A stretch of 64,000 bases of DNA from Nitrospira sp. ND1 (GTDB taxonomy: Bacteria; Nitrospirota; Nitrospiria; Nitrospirales; Nitrospiraceae), in the NCBI RefSeq assembly GCF_900170025.1, contig NZ_FWEX01000005.1, positions 109,073 to 173,072 on the forward strand, in the 5' to 3' direction. This document shows, piece after piece, positions 34,247-42,611 of this stretch. Below the pieces are notes generated by a model, which did no database searches, was not told where the DNA came from, and saw nothing but the letters and a program-made list of their open reading frames with translations. Position 1 is the first letter of the stretch. The number at the start of each line of letters is the position of its first letter. The position numbers and the translations under genes were made by a program.

Positions 34247-35649
34247 GCGACGCCCTGTTCCTCCGCTGCTTTGACCGCTTCCGAAAAAATGGTCGCGATC
34301 GTATCGATCTGTTCCGCCGTGACGATCAGCGGCGGCAGAAAGCGAACGACGCAGTTGTGTCGCCCGCCGAGTTCCAGGATCAGACCGCGACGCAGGGCCT
34401 CGTGCTGAATCCTGGACGCGAGTCGCGGCGCCGAGGGATGGCAGCCCGGCAGTTCGATCGGCGCATCCCGATCCACGATCTCGACGCCGATCATGAGGCC
34501 CCGTCCCCGCACATCCCCCAGGCTCCGGGCTTCCCCCTGGATCTGCCGAAGACAGGCAAGTAGCCGCTCACCCATCCGGGCCGCATGTTCGTCGATGCGC
34601 TCTGCGGTGATGAACTCCATGGTGGCCAGGCCCGTCGCCATCGCCAACTGGTTGCCCCTGAATGTTCCGGCATGCGCTCCCGCCGTCCACTGGTCCAACT
34701 CGGGACGGTAGACCACCACGCTGAGCGGCAGCCCGCCGCCGATGGCTTTCGACAACACCACGACGTCCGGCACGATGTCCGCATGTTCGAACGCAAACAA
34801 CTTCCCGGTCCGGCCGAGCCCGGTCTGGACCTCATCGACGATCAGCGGAATGCCGCGCTCGTCGGTCATTCGCCGGATCTCCTGCAGCCAGGACTTGGCC
34901 GCCGGTATCACGCCCCCTTCTCCCTGCACTACCTCGAGAATCATGGCAGCCGGTTCCACCACGCCGCTGTTCGGATCATCGAGCAACCGTTCGATGTAGG
35001 CGGCGGACAGGCGACTGCCCTCCTCCCCCCCGACGCCGAAGGGGCAGCGATACTCATAGGGAAACGGCAGGAAGTGTACGTCTGGCATGAGCCCGCTCAG
35101 AGCCTGCTTCGGCGCCAGATGACCGGTGAGTCCCAGCGTCCCGTGCGTCATGCCGTGGTAGGCGCCGTGAAATGCCAGGATCGTGCGGCGTTCACGGGCG
35201 ATTTTCACCAGCTTGATCGCCGCCTCCACCGCATCCGCCCCGGAGGGTCCGCAAAATTGGATCTTCGCGCCATCGGCAAACGCGGGCGGCAGACAGTCGA
35301 ACAGCATGCCCACGAATCCGTCCTTGACCGGCGTCGTCAAATCCAGGGTTTGAAACGGAAGGCCGTCCCGCAACATCCGGTTGATCGCCTCGACGACGAC
35401 CGGATGGTTATGCCCGAGCGCCAATGCGCCGGCGCAGGCCAGACAATCGATATAGGTACGCCCGTCGGTATCCTGAACGTAGATGCCCTTGCCCTTGCTC
35501 AACGCCAGAGGCAAACGCCGCGGATAACTCCGGGCATTCGACTCCCGAGCGACCTGCCTCTCCAGATAGGGATTCGCAAGCGACAGCTCTCTCGGGGGAA
35601 CACATCCGGTCGGAATGGCTTGCCACATTTCATCGACATGAACCGTCAT
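34243..35649 (-). CDS. Diaminobutyrate--2-oxoglutarate aminotransferase (PvdH/EctB-like)
   Basis: 468 aa class III PLP aminotransferase. I chose ATG 35649 because AGGAGG lies 7-8 nt upstream; a frame to 35676 lacks this. The PLP Lys is K301 (VVLSKAIGGG) and the cofactor-binding Asp is D272 (VDEVQTGLGR). The LACAGALALGHNHP and QFCGPSGADAVEAAIK motifs are those of 4-aminotransferases that make L-2,4-diaminobutyrate from aspartate semialdehyde and glutamate. This supplies Dab for the two A domains with Dab-type codes. It lies between the exporter and acylase genes. Confidence 0.9.
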   Translation of the reverse strand: MTVHVDEMWQAIPTGCVPPRELSLANPYLERQVARESNARSYPRRLPLALSKGKGIYVQDTDGRTYIDCLACAGALALGHNHPVVVEAINRMLRDGLPFQTLDLTTPVKDGFVGMLFDCLPPAFADGAKIQFCGPSGADAVEAAIKLVKIARERRTILAFHGAYHGMTHGTLGLTGHLAPKQALSGLMPDVHFLPFPYEYRCPFGVGGEEGSRLSAAYIERLLDDPNSGVVEPAAMILEVVQGEGGVIPAAKSWLQEIRRMTDERGIPLIVDEVQTGLGRTGKLFAFEHADIVPDVVVLSKAIGGGLPLSVVVYRPELDQWTAGAHAGTFRGNQLAMATGLATMEFITAERIDEHAARMGERLLACLRQIQGEARSLGDVRGRGLMIGVEIVDRDAPIELPGCHPSAPRLASRIQHEALRRGLILELGGRHNCVVRFLPPLIVTAEQIDTIATIFSEAVKAAEEQGVA

Positions 35650-35682
35650 CAGATCTCCTCCTCGTGACAGACACACGTCCTC

Positions 35683-37380
35683 TCACTTGCCCGCTCCTGC
35701 AACTCGCGACGGCGCGGACAGGCCGCCGTTCGCTCCCGCCGCCCCGTCCTGTTCGCGACACTCGACCAGCCGGCCGAAGTCCATGCGAAGACAGCGATCG
35801 GCCATCGAAAAATACCGGTCGTCATGCGTGATCACCAACACCGCTTTTCCCCGCGCTTTCAAGTCGGGCAACAACTCCGAGTAAAACACCTTGCGGAAGA
35901 GAGGATCCTGGTCGGCTGCCCACTCGTCGAACAGATAGAATTGACGGTCTTCCACGTAGGCCGTCAGCAGGGCGAGCCGTTTACGCTGTCCCTGCGAGAG
36001 GGCCTGCGTCGAAAACAGTCCTCTTTCGATCCTGACTTTGGACTCGAGCTGCAATCGCTCCAGATAGACGCGCGCCACCCCGTCCAGATTCTCCTGTTCC
36101 AGGCCGAGCAGCGAATCGAAGAGATGAAAATCGCAGAAGACCGTGGAGAAGAGTTGCCGATAGGTGTCACGATTGGCGTCGTCGATCGGCACACCGTCCA
36201 GGAGAATGCTGCCGGATTCCTGCTGATAGAGCCCCAGCAGCAACAGGGCCAATGTGGTCTTGCCGCTCCCATTGCCGCCGACCAGAAAAGTCACCTCGCC
36301 GGGGCGGAAAGTCAGATCGATGGGACCAATTCGGAACGGCCTCTCATCTCCTTCGGGCGCATGGTGATGCGTAATGCCGATCAGGTCGAGCCGGCTCCAC
36401 CGACGGATATCCAGCTCGGTCCCGGCCTGTCGCCCATCTGCTTCGCGACTCGGTGTCGATGCCGCGAGGGACAAGCCCAGCGCATCGATTTTGTTCAACG
36501 CCACATTGGCACGCCCGAGACCGGGCAGCAGCTCGACGATCTGAGAAAAAGGACCCATCATGTACAGCAGCACCAGCGTGGCGCCGACCACCGTATCGAT
36601 GGACACCGGCCGCCACGACGGCCACAGGAACAACAGCGCCCCGATGGCGGCGTAAAACAGAAACAGGCCCCAGCTGGAAGCGATGGAGTACACCGTCATG
36701 CCGCCGACGAAATCCCGTTCGTACGCCTTCACCGTTCGATGGAGTAGCGTGGTGAGGAACGCATGCCGCCGCTCGCGGTGCAGCTTGAGCTCCTTGATCC
36801 CTGCCATGATCGAACGGAAATGCCGGAACAGCGCGTCACTGGTCTCCCGGGATTGTGTGAAGAGCCGGATGGCCTTCCGCTCCTGTAACTGAAAAGTGAG
36901 GGCACCGACCGCCATGAATCCCCCCACGAGCAGCAGCATCGGCCAGGATAACCAGCCCAGGTAAGCCAGGCACCCGATCGTGGTCGCCACATTGATGCCG
37001 ATGAGCGGGAGCTGCACATATGCCTGCGCGATCACGTCGGTGTCCTCGCTCAGCGCAGCCAGCAAGCGATGATGGCCCAGTTGTTCGAGCTGACTCAGCG
37101 GCGCATCGAGGATGCGCCGGCTCAACTGAAATCGGAGTTCGGAAATGGTCGACTGCCCGAGCCTGGTCAGGAGAATCTCCGACAGGGCTTTGCAGGCGGC
37201 GACCGCCAGAGCCAAGACCAGAAAACTCCACGCCAGCGTGGACGACACCTGTGTCTCGTTCATCCCACGATGGATGACGGCGATGAGGCCTGCTCCGGCC
37301 AAACCGCTCACCAGTCCGGCAACGACCGAACAGAGCACGAGCCGCCAGGATTTTCGTAGTAAGAATCGAATCAGATCCAT
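35683..37380 (-). CDS. Cyclic/lipopeptide export ABC transporter (PvdE/SyrD type)
   Basis: 565 aa fused permease-ATPase. Six membrane helices occupy about residues 10-290. The ATPase has Walker A GGNGSGKT (368-375), signature LSQGQRKRLAL (461 on) and Walker B FYLFDEWAADQDP (481 on). The wording FDEWAADQDP and a permease without a peptidase domain are typical of exporters of pyoverdine precursor and syringomycin. It would move the acylated peptide across the inner membrane to the periplasmic acylase. It lies 35 nt after the PKS gene and 33 nt before the aminotransferase. Confidence 0.92.
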   Translation of the reverse strand: MDLIRFLLRKSWRLVLCSVVAGLVSGLAGAGLIAVIHRGMNETQVSSTLAWSFLVLALAVAACKALSEILLTRLGQSTISELRFQLSRRILDAPLSQLEQLGHHRLLAALSEDTDVIAQAYVQLPLIGINVATTIGCLAYLGWLSWPMLLLVGGFMAVGALTFQLQERKAIRLFTQSRETSDALFRHFRSIMAGIKELKLHRERRHAFLTTLLHRTVKAYERDFVGGMTVYSIASSWGLFLFYAAIGALLFLWPSWRPVSIDTVVGATLVLLYMMGPFSQIVELLPGLGRANVALNKIDALGLSLAASTPSREADGRQAGTELDIRRWSRLDLIGITHHHAPEGDERPFRIGPIDLTFRPGEVTFLVGGNGSGKTTLALLLLGLYQQESGSILLDGVPIDDANRDTYRQLFSTVFCDFHLFDSLLGLEQENLDGVARVYLERLQLESKVRIERGLFSTQALSQGQRKRLALLTAYVEDRQFYLFDEWAADQDPLFRKVFYSELLPDLKARGKAVLVITHDDRYFSMADRCLRMDFGRLVECREQDGAAGANGGLSAPSRVAGAGK

Positions 37381-37415
37381 CGTCGTATTGTTCTTTCCAA
37401 GGACTCGGGCCTCGC

Positions 37416-40400
37416 CTAGGCCGAGACGCCCCGGAGACGTCTACCTTCCCGCGGGACCGGAACAATGCCTTGTTCTTTCCGTCGCCCTGCCGCCTGTGCC
37501 GTCCGGATCTGTCCTGCCAGTCCGTGGATGGTGGGCGCGGAGAGGAATTCCCGCAGCGACAGCTCCACGTGGTGCAGTTCCTGAATACGGTTTAAGATTT
37601 GCAGGGCACTCAGGGATTCGCCCCCCAGTTGAAAGAAATCTCCCTCAAGGCCCACGTGTTCCAGCCCTAAGACCTGTCGCCACAGTGTCGCGAGTTGCGC
37701 CTCCAGTCCCTCTATCTCCACCTCGCCGAAGGAGCCTGGGAGCAGTTCGTCGGGAGACTTGTCCTTCTGTGAGAAGCCTTCGCGATCGAGTTGACCGAGG
37801 TGTGGGACGGAGGCCATCACCGCAGGCAAGTCTCGAATCGATTGCACCACCTGTGCGAGATCCGGCCCCGCGATGATGCGGCGGAGGACCTCCTGCCCTT
37901 CCACCGCATCCATTCCATCCAAATCGAATTCAGCCGCGCCCAATGCCCGGAGCGTGGCCTCGGCCTGTCTGGCCATGCCGAGGTGACGCCAGCGATCGAA
38001 ATTCACGGAGATGACCCGACGCGCTTCTCTCCGTCCTGCATGGGCAAGGGCATCCAGAAAGGCATTCGCCGCACAATAGGCACTTTGGCCGACTCCCCCG
38101 GCCACCGCCGTCAGTGAGGAACAGAACAGCAACAACTCCAACGGTTGATTGCGGAACAACGCGTCGATGACAGCCGCCCCCTGCACCTTCGCTCGAAACT
38201 CTTCCCACACCGCGTTCGGCGTCTTCAGGGCCAGGAGTCCGCCGCCTGCCACTCCGGCCGAATGAACCACCGCATGGATCCCACCGAACCGTTGATGTGC
38301 CTCATCGATCACCCTCTGCATCTGCGCGCGATCGGCCACGTCTGCCCGGCACACCAGCACCTCGCTCCCGAGACGCTCCAGGGCTGCCACGGACTCGCGC
38401 TGTTCCGCCGTCGGTTGCGATCGCCCTACCAGGACCAATCGCGCCCGCACGGTTCGTATGAGATGTTCCGCCACACGGAGGCCGACTCCGCCCAAGCCGC
38501 CGGTGATCAGGCAGACACCACCCTGACGAAACGGCAACCGGTCTCCATCCTTCGCATCAAGGCAAAGCGGCTCGAAGGTTCGCACCCACCGATGCTGTCC
38601 CCGGTACGCCACCACGCGATCGCCGCCGGAACGCCCGGCTTCCGTCACCAGCCGCTCACCCCAGTCATTCACGAACGGAGGCTGAAATGCCGTCCGGTCG
38701 AGATCGATCAGGCGGCAGGAGAGCCCGGCGTATTCCTGCGGTATCACCAGACAAGCGCCCAGCATGGTGGTCCATTCCGGACGCAACAACTCATCGCCGG
38801 TCACATCATGGAGTCCCTGGGCCAGCACCAGGATCGAACGCCGGCTGTCGCGCCGCGCTCCGAACGTTTGTGCCAGGATCACAAGGTGGAGGAACCCTCG
38901 TTCCTGAGCCGTACGCATCCGCGCATCGGCAGACGTGTCTGTCCCAGTCGATTCGAGCCCCCAGACATGCAGGAGGCAATGTGGAACCTGGCCCCTGGCC
39001 GCCAGCTCTTCGAGCAGCTTTGCATGATCCTCACGAGAGTGCGGACGCACTCGATAACTCCCATCCGCGTGACGTTCGAAGCCGGTTCCCGGGAATACGG
39101 TGGTCACGGAGGCCACGCGCGACTCGAGTTGGGAACGAAGCACGGATTCGGTCTCTCGATCGCCGACAAAGACCAACCAATGGTCATGGCTTCGACGGGA
39201 CGATGTCGGGACGAGCGCCGACCGTTTCCAGGACGGTTCATAGAACCATTGCGAGAGATCGGCGCGGCGCCCACCGTCCGCGACGGAATCGGGCCGGTCC
39301 TCACGAGGGTCGAGCCAGTAGCGCTGCCGCTCGAACGGATAGGATGGCAAGGGCACCCGTCTGGGAGGACGCTCGCGTTGCAGCCCGTTCCACTCAACCG
39401 GCACTCCGGCCCCCCAGAGCGATCCCAACGTCATCAACAGGCCGGCCATTTCGTCCTGCTCCCTTCCACTGAAGGAGGCGAATGAGGAAACAGCCGTCGA
39501 ACCGGAGTGGCGCTGGGCCAAGGCCTGTAACGTCCGCCCCGGCCCGACTTCCAAGAGCACCGGGGGCTGGTCATCGAGCAACGTGCGCAGTCCATCGGCG
39601 AACCGAACGGTGGCACGAACGTGACGGCTCCAATAGGCGGGATCGGTGGCGTCCCCGCGTCGGATCCAGGTGCCGGTCACATTCGAGACCCAGGGAATCT
39701 GCGGCTCCTGCGATGGCAGGCTCGCCAGAAAGGATTCGAAACGTGCGAGCATGGGTTCCATCATGGAGGAATGGAAGGCATGGGACGTCACGAGGCGACG
39801 CATCTTGATGCCCCTGGCGGCCAAGTGGGCCTCAAAGGATTCGAGCCGGTCGTGGGGCCCGGACACGACGCATTGGGCTGGAGCATTCACCGCCGCGAGA
39901 TCGAGTCCGGCGGACAGCAGAGGAACTACTTCCGCCTCCGTCAGAGGAACAGCTGCCATTCCTCCCGCGGGCAGGGCTTGCATCAACCGCCCCCGCATGG
40001 CGACGATCGCCATCGCATCGTCCAATGAAAAGACACCCGACAGGCAGGCGGCGACATACTCCCCGATGCTGTGACCGATCATTGCGACGGGGGAGAGCCC
40101 CCAGGATATCCAGGTCTGCGCGAGGGCATATTCCAACACGAACAAGGCCGGCTGGGTCAGCGCCGTTCGATGGATCAATTCCGCATCCCCCGGCGAACGG
40201 GGAAACAACACCTGCCTGATATCCCGTCCGAGGTGCCGGGACAGGAGAGAGGCGCACTGATCGACATGCCGACGGAATGTCGGCTCCTGGTCGTAGAGCG
40301 ACCGGCCCATCTGCGGATATTGCGAGCCTTGGCCGGAAAACATGAAGGCCACCTGACGGGCTTCGCCGGTCGGCCCGGCCGTGCCGGACATCAGAAACGG

Positions 40401-41969
40401 ATGTGCCAGAGCCTGTCGAGCCTCCTCGATCGTTTTCGCTACCACCCACCGCCGATGCGCAAAGGCCTTGCGCCCGCACTGCAGCGTGAAGGCCACGTCG
40501 TCGAGATTAACTTTGGCCGGCGTGGCAAGATGTTCGGACAAACGCTCCGAAACCCGGTCGAGGGCGGCGTTCGAACGGGCCGACAGGATCAACAGGCGCC
40601 ACCGTTCATCATCGGGAGACAGGCGATGTGTCGCTGCGGGAGCTTCCTCGATGACCACATGGGCATTCGTCCCCCCGAGGCCGAACGAACTCACGCCGGC
40701 CCGGCGCGGAGACGAGCCGCCGGCCCACTCCGTCAACGCTGTCTGCACATAAAAAGGCGTCGTCGAAAACTCGATGGCGGGATTGGGCGCCGCGTAGTGC
40801 AGGCTCGGGGGAATGCGTCGATGGACGAGTGCGAGCACCGTCTTGATCAGACCGGCGATGCCCGCCGCCGCATCGAGGTGACCGATATTGGTCTTCACCG
40901 ACGCGATGGCACAAAACCCCGTCCTGGAGGTGGACGCACGAAAGGCCTGGGTCAAGGCCGCCACTTCGATGGGATCTCCCATCGGCGTGCCGGTCCCGTG
41001 AGCCTCGATGTAGGAAATCGTATCCGCCCGAACGCCGGCCGCCACGTGGGCGGCCTCGATGACCTGCGCCTGGCCCTCGATACTGGGTGCGGTATAACCC
41101 ACCTTTGCAGCCCCATCGTTATTGACGGCGGACCCCTTGACGACGGCCAGGATGTGATCGCCCTCATCCAGCGCATCCTGCAGCCGCTTGAGAAGCACGA
41201 GCCCCACCCCGCTGCCGCCGACGGTGCCTTCCGCTTTTGCATCGAAGGTGCGGCAGTGTCCGTCCGGGGAGACGATGCCGCCTTCCTGATAGAGGTAACC
41301 GACTTTTTGCGGCACCGTCACGGACACGCCGCCCGCCAGCGCCATGTCGCATTCGCCGCTCAGCAGGGCCTGACAGGCCAGGTGCACGGCCACAAGCGAT
41401 GTGGAGCAAGCCGTCTGTACAGCCAGGCTCGGTCCGCGCAAATTCAATTTGTAGGAGAGTCTGGTCGCCAGCGTGTCTTTTTCCACCCCGAGCATCGCCG
41501 ACATCTCTGCGGGCGACTGCAACAACACCCGGCGCGGAAACAGGTGATAGAGATAGCCGCTCGTGCTCGAACCGGCATACACCCCGATCGACCCCTTGTA
41601 GCGGGACGGATCGTAGCCGGCATGTTCCAACGTCTCCCATGCGCATTCCAGCAAGAGACGTTGCTGTGGATCCGTCGTCTCCGCTTCTTTCGGCGTCATA
41701 CTGAAAAAAGGCGCATCGAAGAGATCGATCCCCTCCAGCACGGCGCGCGCCCCTACGTAATTTGGACGCCCGGCCGTCTTCCGGTCGACGCCCGCCTCGG
41801 CCAATTCCTGCGGAGTCAGGCGCGACACCGACTCCACCCCGGCGCAGAGATTGCGCCAGAACGCTTCAAGGTCTGGAGCACCGGGAAAGCGCGCAGCCAT
41901 GCCCACGATGGCGAGATCCAACCCATCGCGCGGCTCGGTCTGGTCGAATTCCAAGGGAGAATGGCTCAT
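37416..41969 (-). CDS. Type I PKS module, KS-AT-KR-ACP
   Basis: 1517 aa. The KS (about 17-445) has TACSTS with Cys188 and the His pair 324/364. The AT (about 540-830) has GHSIGEY (Ser634) and HAFH (730-733), the malonyl-CoA signature. The KR (about 1150-1330) has the GGLGGVG nucleotide-binding loop, Ser1285 region and Tyr1298. The ACP has GGESL (Ser1452). No DH or ER is seen. It should extend the first aminoacyl unit by two carbons and reduce the ketone to a hydroxyl, giving a statine-like beta-hydroxy-gamma-amino acid. The KR reads VAGGG where B-type KRs have LDD, so the stereochemical class is uncertain. Start overlaps the previous stop as ATGA. Confidence 0.93.
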   Translation of the reverse strand: MSHSPLEFDQTEPRDGLDLAIVGMAARFPGAPDLEAFWRNLCAGVESVSRLTPQELAEAGVDRKTAGRPNYVGARAVLEGIDLFDAPFFSMTPKEAETTDPQQRLLLECAWETLEHAGYDPSRYKGSIGVYAGSSTSGYLYHLFPRRVLLQSPAEMSAMLGVEKDTLATRLSYKLNLRGPSLAVQTACSTSLVAVHLACQALLSGECDMALAGGVSVTVPQKVGYLYQEGGIVSPDGHCRTFDAKAEGTVGGSGVGLVLLKRLQDALDEGDHILAVVKGSAVNNDGAAKVGYTAPSIEGQAQVIEAAHVAAGVRADTISYIEAHGTGTPMGDPIEVAALTQAFRASTSRTGFCAIASVKTNIGHLDAAAGIAGLIKTVLALVHRRIPPSLHYAAPNPAIEFSTTPFYVQTALTEWAGGSSPRRAGVSSFGLGGTNAHVVIEEAPAATHRLSPDDERWRLLILSARSNAALDRVSERLSEHLATPAKVNLDDVAFTLQCGRKAFAHRRWVVAKTIEEARQALAHPFLMSGTAGPTGEARQVAFMFSGQGSQYPQMGRSLYDQEPTFRRHVDQCASLLSRHLGRDIRQVLFPRSPGDAELIHRTALTQPALFVLEYALAQTWISWGLSPVAMIGHSIGEYVAACLSGVFSLDDAMAIVAMRGRLMQALPAGGMAAVPLTEAEVVPLLSAGLDLAAVNAPAQCVVSGPHDRLESFEAHLAARGIKMRRLVTSHAFHSSMMEPMLARFESFLASLPSQEPQIPWVSNVTGTWIRRGDATDPAYWSRHVRATVRFADGLRTLLDDQPPVLLEVGPGRTLQALAQRHSGSTAVSSFASFSGREQDEMAGLLMTLGSLWGAGVPVEWNGLQRERPPRRVPLPSYPFERQRYWLDPREDRPDSVADGGRRADLSQWFYEPSWKRSALVPTSSRRSHDHWLVFVGDRETESVLRSQLESRVASVTTVFPGTGFERHADGSYRVRPHSREDHAKLLEELAARGQVPHCLLHVWGLESTGTDTSADARMRTAQERGFLHLVILAQTFGARRDSRRSILVLAQGLHDVTGDELLRPEWTTMLGACLVIPQEYAGLSCRLIDLDRTAFQPPFVNDWGERLVTEAGRSGGDRVVAYRGQHRWVRTFEPLCLDAKDGDRLPFRQGGVCLITGGLGGVGLRVAEHLIRTVRARLVLVGRSQPTAEQRESVAALERLGSEVLVCRADVADRAQMQRVIDEAHQRFGGIHAVVHSAGVAGGGLLALKTPNAVWEEFRAKVQGAAVIDALFRNQPLELLLFCSSLTAVAGGVGQSAYCAANAFLDALAHAGRREARRVISVNFDRWRHLGMARQAEATLRALGAAEFDLDGMDAVEGQEVLRRIIAGPDLAQVVQSIRDLPAVMASVPHLGQLDREGFSQKDKSPDELLPGSFGEVEIEGLEAQLATLWRQVLGLEHVGLEGDFFQLGGESLSALQILNRIQELHHVELSLREFLSAPTIHGLAGQIRTAQAAGRRKEQGIVPVPREGRRLRGVSA

Positions 41970-42610
41970 TCGTTCCTCGATGCGATCTGCTTGGTTCGCC
42001 GCTGCTTCATCCGACGCGCTCCCGCGTCGCGTGTCTCTTTCAATTGACGGCTGCCGACTCCATCGGCTTGTGTATCGTGAGATCCGGCGAGAGCGGCGGC
42101 CAGCGCATGGACGGTGGGATATCGAAACAGGTCCACCATCGACACCTCCCGGTCGGTCATTGCCCGCACCTTCGTCAACACCTTAGGCAACAGCAGGGAA
42201 TGCCCTCCGAGGTCGAAAAAATTATCGTGGGCACCGACGCCGCGAACCCCCAGGACCTCTTCCCATATCGCCGCCACCGCCCGTTCGCGGTCGTTGCGCG
42301 GCGTTCCCGACGCCGACAAAGCTTCTGGTTTGGATCGCCCCGTCGCCCGCAACGCCTTCCGGTCGATCTTTCCACGAGACGTCATGGGAAAGGCCTCCAG
42401 GAAGACCCAGCTGCTCGGCACCATGTAGTCCGGGAGCCGTTGCGCGAGAAAGCCGCGAAGGTCCTGTCCCGTAACCCCGCCGGTCGTGCGGGGAACGATG
42501 TACCCCACCAACCGGGCTTCGGTCGCCCGCGCCTGTCGTCCCGCGCGCAGCCCCAGCAATCGGCGCTGGGCATCGCTCAACCGTTCGATCCGCTGGAACC
42601 GCTCCTCCAT
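41966..42610 (-). CDS. A-domain C-terminal subdomain plus PCP, separate polypeptide
   Basis: 214 aa. Residues about 32-87 carry the end of an adenylation domain (LVGYIVP, then LPDYMVP and the A10 motif [10 protein letters not shown] with Lys81). Residues about 105-165 are a PCP (FFDLGGHSLL, Ser138). It begins one base after the stop of the FAAL-NRPS, which ends after A8 plus a methyltransferase. The A10 Lys needed for adenylation in module 1 is therefore supplied by this separate protein. The frame is closed upstream: a TGA lies at 42619-42617. A true gene split with translational coupling and a recent or sequencing frameshift are both possible; the clean ends on both sides favour a true split. 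Confidence 0.82.
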   Translation of the reverse strand: MEERFQRIERLSDAQRRLLGLRAGRQARATEARLVGYIVPRTTGGVTGQDLRGFLAQRLPDYMVPSSWVFLEAFPMTSRGKIDRKALRATGRSKPEALSASGTPRNDRERAVAAIWEEVLGVRGVGAHDNFFDLGGHSLLLPKVLTKVRAMTDREVSMVDLFRYPTVHALAAALAGSHDTQADGVGSRQLKETRDAGARRMKQRRTKQIASRNE

Positions 42611-42611
42611 G

